Shown here: positions 1 to 5,110 of the stretch, one piece after another
Numbering within the stretch: position 1 is the first letter of the stretch
Layout: the number at the start of each line of letters is the position of its first letter
Assembly: GCA_016840245.1 (NCBI GenBank)
Contig: JAEOST010000502.1
Span: 1-5,110, forward strand
Direction: 5' to 3'
Origin: Candidatus Thorarchaeota archaeon
Lineage (GTDB): Archaea > Asgardarchaeota > Thorarchaeia > Thorarchaeales > Thorarchaeaceae
DNA: 5,110 nucleotides
Notes under the pieces: model-generated
Database searches by the model: none
Told to the model about the DNA's origin: nothing
The model's input: the letters and a program-made list of their open reading frames with translations, nothing else
Program-made: the position numbers and the translations under genes

Positions 1-603
1 AAGGTCAAGAATCTGGGCTTTGATAGAAACATCCACCATAGCAACAGGTTCATCGGTGACCACAAACTCTGGATTGAGGATCATTGCTCTTCCGAAAACA
101 ACACGTTGTTTTTGTCCTCCAGAGAGTTGATGCGGGAGTCTATTGTAGAACGTATGTGCAGGGGATAAACCAACACGCTCGAGCATCTCATCGGTTTTCT
201 CCCTTCTTTCATCAGATGTTCCGATACCTTGAAGTCTTAGAGCATCTCCAATCGCTTCACCAATCTTTAGTCGTGGATTGAGAGATGATGTAGGATCCTG
301 AAATGTGAACTGAATTCTTCTTCTCATTAAACGTAGGTCTCTTCCACTCATTTTCGCAATATCGTTTCCATCGTAGATAATCTCACCCTCAGTGGGTGCG
401 AGCAATCTTACACACAATCTTCCGGTGGTTGTTTTACCCGATCCACTCTCTCCAGCAAGGCCTAGGACCTCTCCTTTTTCTATTTCAAAAGAGATTCCGT
501 CAACTGCTCTTACAAATACAGATTCTCGTGTTAATAGTGAATCAACAAATCCTTTGGTCACTGAGAAATATTTCTTGATGTTTCTGACTTCAAGGAGTGC
601 CAT
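1..603 (-). CDS. dppF: DppF/OppF-type peptide ABC transporter ATP-binding protein, partial (C-terminus beyond the window)
   Basis: This is the second ATPase subunit of the peptide-type ABC importer. It is expected to sit on the cytoplasmic face, pair with the DppD-type ATPase, and hydrolyse ATP to drive uptake through the two permeases. The first 201 residues are visible and read without interruption off the window edge. They contain Walker [10 protein letters not shown] (51-59), the Q-loop in [10 protein letters not shown] (Q102), the signature LSGGQKQR (160-167), Walker B VVTDEP with D184 and catalytic E185, and the D-loop around V190-D191. The H-loop and the C-terminal oligopeptide-transporter region lie outside, so roughly 120 residues are missing if the length is typical. 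The stretch around residues 11-35 before the core is the insertion usual in DppF/OppF proteins. The LSGGQ signature and the position after dppD favour DppF over DppD. The ATG follows the dppD stop by one base and has a strong GGAGGGGAG ribosome-binding site. The substrate is not determinable. Confidence 0.93.
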   Translation of the reverse strand, partial: MALLEVRNIKKYFSVTKGFVDSLLTRESVFVRAVDGISFEIEKGEVLGLAGESGSGKTTTGRLCVRLLAPTEGEIIYDGNDIAKMSGRDLRLMRRRIQFTFQDPTSSLNPRLKIGEAIGDALRLQGIGTSDERREKTDEMLERVGLSPAHTFYNRLPHQLSGGQKQRVVFGRAMILNPEFVVTDEPVAMVDVSIKAQILDL

Positions 604-604
604 C

Positions 605-1618
605 TTATTTCTCCCCTCCAAACAGATGACAGGACACAAGTCTACCTGCTTCTGTCATGATTAGATCTGGTATAGTAGTCCTGCATATGTCCATGACATG
701 GGAACATCTGGGATTAAACATACAACCTGGTATAGGGTCAACGAGATCAGGTGGTGCTCCCGGAATCCATGACAGTTTCTTATCCGGTTTGGACACATCA
801 GGTACTGAATCAAGCAATGCAATAGTATAAGGGTGCAGTGGATCCTCGAACAGCTGTTCTGTCGGAGAGAGTTCCATTACCCTTCCTGAATACATTATAG
901 CAATATCATCTGCTGTTTGGGCTAGTACTCCAAGATTGTGGGTGATCAGAATCATAGTGAGGTTGTATAAATCTTTGAGTTCTGCCATCTCTTCAAGAAT
1001 CTGAGCTTCAACAATTACATCAAGAGACGTAGTAGGCTCATCAGCTATCAACAGTTTCGGGCGTAATGCTAATCCAAGTCCAATCATCACACGTTGACGC
1101 ATCCCCCCGCTGAATTGATGAGGATAATCAGTGATGCGCTCTGGGGAAATACCCAAACCATCAAGAATCTCCTGAGCCCGTTCCAAGGCATCATCTTTCT
1201 CAATGTCGGGGTCGTGTGCTTTCATTATTTCATGGAAGTGTGTTTCTACTCTAATCATTGGATTCAGTGATGTCATCGGGTCCTGGAAGATGTAAGCAAT
1301 CTCCTTGCCTCTAAGAGCTCTCATTGCTTCGGGTTCGAGATCCATTAGATTCACGATACCTTTCTCAATCACACCCTTGGGATATTCAATATCGTCATGT
1401 AGAACAATCTCAATCTGACCATTGACGATTTTTCCTGGATGTGGAACTAATCGCATTATTGATCTTCCTAACGTGCTCTTGCCACAACCGCTTTCTCCTG
1501 CTAGACCGAGAGTTTTATTTTCTTCAAGAGTGAGCGTGATATTGTCAACTCCCTTAGCTACTCCTCGTCGTGTTTTGTACTCAACAGTCAAATCCTTAAT
1601 TCGAAGCAGGTCTGCCAT
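605..1618 (-). CDS. dppD: DppD/OppD-type peptide ABC transporter ATP-binding protein
   Basis: This is a cytoplasmic ATPase subunit that would pair with DppF to power import. The 337 residues match the usual length of the family. In order they show Walker [10 protein letters not shown] (41-49), the Q-loop [10 protein letters not shown] (Q112), the variant signature FSGGMRQR (169-176) typical of DppD/OppD, Walker B LLIADEP (D193, catalytic E194), D-loop SLD (198-200) and H-loop H227 in LITHNLG. The C-terminal oligopeptide/dipeptide domain follows, with HPYTIALL (262-269), IPGAPPDL (285-292) and cysteines C299, C305, C312 and C330, which match the [4Fe-4S] site known in some DppD proteins. The Walker A lysine to Q-loop distance is 65 residues, about 15 more than usual, caused by an insertion near residues 73-88. 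The start at 1618 is chosen because GGAG lies 8 bases upstream and [10 protein letters not shown] fits the family N-terminus. An in-frame ATG at 1732 would overlap dppC by over 100 bases. The gene starts 5 bases after the dppC stop. Confidence 0.95.
   Translation of the reverse strand: MADLLRIKDLTVEYKTRRGVAKGVDNITLTLEENKTLGLAGESGCGKSTLGRSIMRLVPHPGKIVNGQIEIVLHDDIEYPKGVIEKGIVNLMDLEPEAMRALRGKEIAYIFQDPMTSLNPMIRVETHFHEIMKAHDPDIEKDDALERAQEILDGLGISPERITDYPHQFSGGMRQRVMIGLGLALRPKLLIADEPTTSLDVIVEAQILEEMAELKDLYNLTMILITHNLGVLAQTADDIAIMYSGRVMELSPTEQLFEDPLHPYTIALLDSVPDVSKPDKKLSWIPGAPPDLVDPIPGCMFNPRCSHVMDICRTTIPDLIMTEAGRLVSCHLFGGEK
611..619 (-). promoter_or_regulatory. Ribosome-binding site GGAGGGGAG of dppF
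   Basis: This purine-rich site lies within the last codons of dppD (encoding GGEK), seven bases before the dppF ATG at 603. The dppD TAA and the dppF ATG are separated by one base, consistent with reinitiation by the same ribosome. Confidence 0.7.
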
Positions 1619-1623
1619 CGTGA

Positions 1624-2889
1624 TCACTCCTTCAACCTCGGTGTGAGGATTTCGTTCAACCCCTCGCCCGCCAATGTGAATCCTAGAGCTAGGATCACGA
1701 TCATCAATCCTGGAAATGTAATAACCCACCACTTACCAGCTATGTATTGATGGGAACCAAATGTAAGATCCCATCCCCAATCTGGTACACTAACAGGTAG
1801 TCCTAGACCAACAAAAGTCAGACCCGCTGCAGTCAGTATTGCATCCGCGAAATTGATTGACATCACCACAACAGCAGAAGGTAGGACATTAGGAAGAACA
1901 TATCGGAAAAGTATGTCTCTATCTCGAGCACCCATGACAATGGCTGCTTCAACATACGGTAGCTCTTTCACAGTAAGGACCTGACTACGAATTACCCTAA
2001 AGTATGAAGGGATATACACCACCGCAATGGCAAGAGCCATGTTCACAACACCTGGACCAAGCATAGCTGCAATTGCAATAGCTAAGACTAAACCCGGAAA
2101 TGCGAAGATGCTGTCCATAACTAAGGAAGTTACTTTGTCTACATTGCCACCCCTGTATGATGCGGCCAGACCCAACGGTACTCCTACAGAAAAGCATACA
2201 ACAACGGAGATTAAGGCTACTTGGAGCATTATGCCTCCACCTGCTATTGTTCTGCTCAGAAGGTCTTGTCCAAGCGATGTTGTTCCAAGTGGAAACTCTG
2301 CAGAAGGAGGATCTCCGTAAGGTCCAACATCCAACCTTGTCGGGTCAAAGGGTACGATCCACCAAGATACTGTTGTCATGTATACAATGGCTAGGACAAT
2401 CGTGAGCCCCGCCATCGCCACATAACCTGCGGAACCTCTATCCTGAAGTAAAGGAAAACCTTCGTAGATCAAGATAACTATCACGCCAAGTACAGTGCCT
2501 CCTCCTACAAGTGCTGATGACAGACTTACTGCTTCCTCCGGAACCCAGAACGTCCCAATCAATGCGGAAATCATACCGAGTACAATAAAGACGACAGTTA
2601 TCAGAAACCAACCTCTTCTTGGCGAAATTAGATTTTCATGTAATTTGAATCTGCGATATGCACTCGTGAGAAGAATGATGACTGCACAAAGAACGGTGTA
2701 TCCAACAACCCAAACTCCTATTCCGCTGTTGGAGCGTAATGCGAGTCCGATGAAACTTATGACAATCACAAGCACACCTAACAACACACTTCCGAGTCCG
2801 ATTAGGAACTTTCTAGATTTTTCTTTCCATTTTCCGGAAGGAAATAGGAAATAGAAGACCCCACTGATTGCTTTACCTTGTTGAGACAT
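1624..2889 (-). CDS. dppC: DppC/OppC-type peptide ABC transporter permease with four-helix N-terminal extension
   Basis: This is one of the two integral membrane permeases of the importer and would form the translocation channel with DppB. The canonical part begins near residue 150. It has a first helix at about 155-178, the external segment FPLGTTSLGQDLLSR (199-213) characteristic of DppC, and further hydrophobic helices at about 219-243, 256-278, 282-298, 336-361 and 388-408. The cytoplasmic coupling (EAA) loop is YVEAAIVMGARDRD (312-325), with E314 and G320, followed by VLPNVLPS. The C-terminus LAGEGLNEILTPRLKE is typical. At 421 residues it is well over the usual ~300. The excess is an N-terminal region with four extra predicted helices (about 28-51, 57-77, 94-115, 123-142). 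The start at 2889 is supported by GAGGTGA seven bases upstream and by the dppB stop inside that site, so the extension appears genuine. The gene lies 12 bases after dppB and 5 before dppD. Confidence 0.94.
   Translation of the reverse strand: MSQQGKAISGVFYFLFPSGKWKEKSRKFLIGLGSVLLGVLVIVISFIGLALRSNSGIGVWVVGYTVLCAVIILLTSAYRRFKLHENLISPRRGWFLITVVFIVLGMISALIGTFWVPEEAVSLSSALVGGGTVLGVIVILIYEGFPLLQDRGSAGYVAMAGLTIVLAIVYMTTVSWWIVPFDPTRLDVGPYGDPPSAEFPLGTTSLGQDLLSRTIAGGGIMLQVALISVVVCFSVGVPLGLAASYRGGNVDKVTSLVMDSIFAFPGLVLAIAIAAMLGPGVVNMALAIAVVYIPSYFRVIRSQVLTVKELPYVEAAIVMGARDRDILFRYVLPNVLPSAVVVMSINFADAILTAAGLTFVGLGLPVSVPDWGWDLTFGSHQYIAGKWWVITFPGLMIVILALGFTLAGEGLNEILTPRLKE
1626..1632 (-). promoter_or_regulatory. 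Ribosome-binding site of dppD (decides the start)
   Basis: AAGGAGT, continuing as GATC, sits inside the last codons and stop of dppC. The GGAG core (1630-1627) is eight bases before the ATG at 1618. It closely resembles the anti-16S consensus and favours 1618 over the in-frame ATG at 1732. Confidence 0.7.
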
Positions 2890-2896
2890 TCTATAT

Positions 2897-2903
2897 TCAC
2901 CTC
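2897..2903 (-). promoter_or_regulatory. Ribosome-binding site GAGGTGA of dppC, overlapping the dppB stop
   Basis: GAGGTGA is seven bases before the dppC ATG and shares bases with the TGA stop of dppB (2904-2902). The overlap suggests coupled translation of the two permeases and confirms that the long DppC N-terminus is translated. Confidence 0.75.
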
Positions 2904-3912
2904 ATAAACGAATTCGCGGATCAAGATACGCATATAGTATGTCCAAGAATAGAGTCACAACGGACACCAATATTCCGAAGAAGACAACAACACCCTGAAT
3001 TGCCGTATAGTCTCTATGTGCAATACGTTGAACCAAATAGGTTCCTAATCCTGGCCAGCTGAAGGTTGTTTCGGTAAGCACTGCCCCAGCAAGAAGAGCC
3101 GCAAACTGGAGCCCTATCATTGTAAGGATAGGCAAGAACGCGTTCTTCAAGGCATATGTATATTCAATCTTGTTGGCAGATAGACCGCGTGCCTCAGCAG
3201 CAACAACGAAATCCTGTCTCAGTGTCTCAAGCATGTTCATTCGTGTAAGTCTGATGAATATGCCACACAGGATTGTACCAAGAGTTATTGTTGGCAATAT
3301 CAGATACCTGAGTGATACGACCAATGCGGTTATGTTACCGGTCAGGATACTATCAATTGTGTACATTCCTGTAATTGTCGCTGGTGTCATGTAGTGTGGA
3401 TCAAAACGTGTTCCTGTCGGTAACCAACCCAAATAGATTGAGAAGATGAATTGAAGTATCATACCAAGAAAGAAGACCGGAATCGCATAGGTGACAATTC
3501 CGAACATCCTAATTCCATGGTCTTGTACACTATCATAATTCTTCGCGGACTTAACACCAAGTGCAACTCCAAGAATTACTGCATAAAGCATTGAGAAGAT
3601 TGTCAGCTCAAGTGTGGCTGGGAACCTGACTGCAATGTGCTCACTGATAGGTGTAAAATCTTGCATGGACAATCCAAAGTCACCAAAAGGAAGTCCGCCC
3701 AAGTAATTGAAGTACTGCTGAAGGAGTGGTACGTCCAAACCAAGCGCTTCACGAAACTCCGCGAGTGTTTCTGGACTAACGTTCCTCTCAAAGTGGAGAA
3801 GCGCAGGATCACCCGGAAGAATCCTCACGATGACAAAGACGAATGTGAGGAGTAACATAATCATTGGAATGGTCATTAGGATTCGACTAACCACATATGA
3901 CTTCAGTGACAT
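2902..3912 (-). CDS. dppB: DppB/OppB-type peptide ABC transporter permease
   Basis: This integral membrane permease would form the channel with DppC. Starting at 3912 it has 336 residues, normal for the family. The N-terminus MSLKSYVVSRILMTIPMIML leads into helix 1 (about 9-31), followed by the conserved ILPGDPA (31-37) and a long extracellular loop containing LGLDVPLLQQYFNYL (57-71) and GDFGLSM (77-83). Further helices lie at about 98-121, 134-160, 196-221, 259-283 and 304-330. The EAA coupling loop is FVVAAEARGLS (235-245) followed by YALKNAFLPILTMIGLQ (253-269). ETTFSWPGLG (281-290), HRDYTAIQG (299-307) and the ending YLDPRIRL are family hallmarks. An in-frame ATG at 3948 would add MIFKKKEKLVKV, but it has no ribosome-binding site, whereas 3912 has GGTGA five bases upstream. 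The stop TGA lies within the dppC ribosome-binding site. Substrate class (dipeptide, oligopeptide or other) is not resolved. Confidence 0.95.
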   Translation of the reverse strand: MSLKSYVVSRILMTIPMIMLLLTFVFVIVRILPGDPALLHFERNVSPETLAEFREALGLDVPLLQQYFNYLGGLPFGDFGLSMQDFTPISEHIAVRFPATLELTIFSMLYAVILGVALGVKSAKNYDSVQDHGIRMFGIVTYAIPVFFLGMILQFIFSIYLGWLPTGTRFDPHYMTPATITGMYTIDSILTGNITALVVSLRYLILPTITLGTILCGIFIRLTRMNMLETLRQDFVVAAEARGLSANKIEYTYALKNAFLPILTMIGLQFAALLAGAVLTETTFSWPGLGTYLVQRIAHRDYTAIQGVVVFFGILVSVVTLFLDILYAYLDPRIRL

Positions 3913-3917
3913 TACTT

Positions 3918-3922
3918 TCACC
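3918..3922 (-). promoter_or_regulatory. Ribosome-binding site GGTGA of dppB (decides the start)
   Basis: GGTGA lies five bases before the ATG at 3912 and is complementary to the 3' end of 16S rRNA in the form common in archaea. The alternative ATG at 3948 has nothing comparable upstream, so this site supports the shorter DppB. Confidence 0.7.
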
Positions 3923-3966
3923 AGCTTTTCTTTTTTTTTGAATATCATAATAGAAACAAGATGTAA

Positions 3967-3998
3967 GTCTTAAGCCCTTCGTCCTAAGTAATTATAGA
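3967..3998 (-). promoter_or_regulatory. Candidate promoter region for the dppBCDF unit
   Basis: Between the putative terminator and dppB the minus strand has two AT-rich boxes that could serve as a TATA element: TCTATAATTAC (3998-3988), and CTTAAGAC (3974-3967) preceded by the BRE-like CGAAGGG (3981-3975). A start of transcription about 25 bases downstream of either would fall at roughly 3970 or 3946, both upstream of the preferred dppB ATG at 3912. Neither box is a strong consensus, and no operator-like palindrome is visible. It is the only place in the window with room for a separate promoter. Confidence 0.3.
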
Positions 3999-4009
3999 TT
4001 GGTCATACT

Positions 4010-4057
4010 GAAAAAAAGAGAAAGAGAAAGGCAGGCATAAACGCCTGCCAAATCTCT
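4010..4057 (-). terminator. Hairpin plus pyrimidine tract: putative terminator/attenuator after the binding-protein gene
   Basis: A perfect 7-bp inverted repeat, GGCAGGC at 4030-4036 and GCCTGCC at 4043-4049, encloses a 6-base loop. Outer arms AGAGA (4023-4027) and TCTCT (4053-4057) can extend the stem across a small AA/AAA internal loop. On the minus strand the GC stem is followed at once by a 19-base pyrimidine run (4029-4011) ending in seven T. It starts about 30 bases after the binding-protein stop. Archaeal termination relies mainly on T tracts, so the T run alone could act, with the hairpin stabilising the mRNA 3' end. Partial readthrough would give more binding protein than transporter, a common pattern, but this is inferred. 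Confidence 0.7.
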
Positions 4058-4087
4058 AATATTGTATTTCTTAGATGTTCATAGATA

Positions 4088-5110
4088 CTAGCCTATATAC
4101 AGTAACCAATGGCGCCAGTTGACTGTGATGTCGAGAACAATTCCCTGAACGTTATTCTTCGCGATTGCCACAGTGCTACTCTGCCACAATGGTACAACTG
4201 AGCACTCTTCAGCCTGTAGTTCCTGCAAATCAGTATAGGCTGTTTCTCGTGCTATATCAGTCGTGGCACTACGTCCATCTTGCCACAGGTTGTATTGAGC
4301 AATACCACCTGCTGGATATGAACTGTTGTAGCCAAGGTTTAGCCAGCTAGCAAATGGCAGGAACTCGTAGTTATCGGGATCGATAAAGTCCGGGTACCAA
4401 CCATAGATGAAGACAGGCATCGAACCCTCGTTCCTAGCAAGTCGGTATGTTGGCCACTCCAGTCCATTTAGGTTGACCTCTATGACTCCACTTGCCTCCC
4501 AATCAGATTTGTAAACTTGAGCCTGTTCTTGACTCTGTGGATAGTGTCCAGAGCTCTCATAGTACAGTTCTATTGTGAGTGGGTGTGTAGCATTGTAGCC
4601 AAATGGTGCTAGCATATCTATGGTGTAGCTATAGTTAGCATTGCCATATACATCGAATGACGGCGTGTGATATGCCATTCCCGCAGGCACCATGCTAAAT
4701 AGTGGATCGAATGTTCCAAGGAACACTGCCTCCGTAACATGAGTCCTGTTTAGTGCAGCTGTAATACCTCTACGAATGTTGGTTTCATTGTATGGGTAGA
4801 TATCCTGATTGAAGCATAGATACTGGATCTGTGCACCAATTCCTTCCCAAACTGTAACCTGGGGGTTCGTTCTGAACGCATTGACCTGAACAGCAGTGAG
4901 TTGACGATAAGCAATATCGATCTCTCCTGATGTCATTGCCGCAGCGAGTGCAGTATCAGATGCATACATCTTAACGACGATAGTATCTGTTTTTGGTAGA
5001 CCAGCAGCAGCATTCCAATAATCTGGATTCGCGACGAGTCTGATTTCTTCATCACTACCTCCAACACGAGACCAACTATCTAGAAGGAATGGTCCTAATG
5101 CACAAGGAGT
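4088..5110 (-). CDS. Extracellular solute-binding protein, SBP_bac_5 family (peptide ABC transporter), partial (N-terminus beyond the window)
   Basis: This is the substrate-capturing component of the importer, acting outside the membrane and delivering ligand to DppB/DppC. The C-terminal 340 residues are visible, ending at a TAG stop, and the frame is open to the window edge. A methionine at 4969 is internal, because family sequence continues upstream of it. In fragment numbering the family marks are GPFLLDSW (6-13), VANPDYWN (26-33), SGEIDIAY (61-68), NETNIRRGITAALNR (108-122), GWYPDFIDPDN (237-247), a helix-rich segment with ARETAYTDLQELQAEE, and the closing VPLWQSSTVAIAKNNVQG (306-323), all typical of DppA/OppA-like proteins. 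The signal peptide or lipobox would be in the missing N-terminal part, around 200 residues. No C-terminal membrane anchor is present, since the protein ends WLLYIG. Five N-X-S/T sequons fit a glycosylated archaeal surface protein. The gene is upstream of dppB, separated by a putative terminator. Confidence 0.92.
   Translation of the reverse strand, partial: TPCALGPFLLDSWSRVGGSDEEIRLVANPDYWNAAAGLPKTDTIVVKMYASDTALAAAMTSGEIDIAYRQLTAVQVNAFRTNPQVTVWEGIGAQIQYLCFNQDIYPYNETNIRRGITAALNRTHVTEAVFLGTFDPLFSMVPAGMAYHTPSFDVYGNANYSYTIDMLAPFGYNATHPLTIELYYESSGHYPQSQEQAQVYKSDWEASGVIEVNLNGLEWPTYRLARNEGSMPVFIYGWYPDFIDPDNYEFLPFASWLNLGYNSSYPAGGIAQYNLWQDGRSATTDIARETAYTDLQELQAEECSVVPLWQSSTVAIAKNNVQGIVLDITVNWRHWLLYIG

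Noticed and set aside
605..1732. Longer DppD reading frame starting at 1732
   Set aside because: It overlaps the conserved end of dppC by over 100 bases, its first 38 residues do not resemble the family, and the ATG at 1618 has a good ribosome-binding site.
1997..2197. Minus-strand 66-codon frame inside dppC
   Set aside because: It is a shifted-frame shadow of the DppC core with no family similarity and no independent start signal.
2495..2854. Plus-strand open frame of 119 codons opposite dppC
   Set aside because: It is the antisense of a hydrophobic permease region, has no recognisable domain, and lies wholly inside a well-supported gene. The other plus-strand frames (for example 84-281, 392-664, 2027-2320, 3637-3855, 4165-4350) are rejected for the same reason.
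2440..2889. The N-terminal part of DppC as a separate small membrane protein gene, split by sequencing error from a normal DppC
   Set aside because: There is one continuous frame without a stop, no internal ribosome-binding site with a convincing start was seen near residue 150, and the topology is consistent with one polypeptide.
3949..4087. Small RNA, riboswitch, tRNA or CRISPR repeat in the spacer
   Set aside because: Apart from the single terminator-like hairpin there is no cloverleaf, no repeated unit with spacers and no recognisable aptamer core.
4088..4969. Binding protein starting at the methionine at 4969
   Set aside because: The open frame continues upstream with family sequence (VANPDYWN and others) to the window edge, so that methionine is internal and the gene is truncated only by the window.

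Overview
The window holds most of one ABC importer locus of the dipeptide/oligopeptide/nickel (Dpp/Opp, peptide/opine/nickel) class, and every gene is on the minus strand. In transcription order (right to left) these are an extracellular solute-binding protein of the SBP_bac_5 type (5110-4088, N-terminus outside the window), a DppB-type permease (3912-2902), a DppC-type permease with an unusual N-terminal membrane extension (2889-1624), a DppD-type ATPase (1618-605) and a DppF-type ATPase (603-1, C-terminus outside the window). All five components of a complete importer are therefore represented, the two end genes only in part.

The only sizeable non-coding stretch is the 175 bases between the binding-protein stop and the dppB start (3913-4087). 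It contains a perfect 7-bp GC-rich hairpin followed, on the minus strand, by a long pyrimidine/T tract. This looks like a terminator or attenuator for the binding-protein gene. AT-rich promoter candidates for the dppBCDF unit follow it. The four genes dppB-dppC-dppD-dppF are tightly packed (gaps of 12, 5 and 1 bases). Each has a good Shine-Dalgarno sequence, three of them placed on or beside the preceding stop codon, which suggests translational coupling.

The binding protein would capture a peptide or similar solute outside the cell. DppB and DppC would form the membrane channel, and DppD plus DppF would power it with ATP. DppD has the full set of ATPase motifs plus a four-cysteine C-terminal motif matching the iron-sulfur site known in this family. 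The substrate cannot be told from sequence alone.

The organism is most likely an archaeon, at modest confidence. The ribosome-binding sites are GGTGA/GAGGTGA/GGAGTGATC, the binding protein carries five N-glycosylation sequons, the base composition is moderate (about mid-40s % GC by eye), and AGA is common for arginine. I cannot assign a phylum; an uncultivated archaeal lineage such as Asgard or Thermoplasmata-like is a guess. I see no mobile elements, CRISPR arrays, RNA genes or radically new system. The most unusual feature is the roughly 130-residue, four-helix N-terminal extension of the DppC permease.
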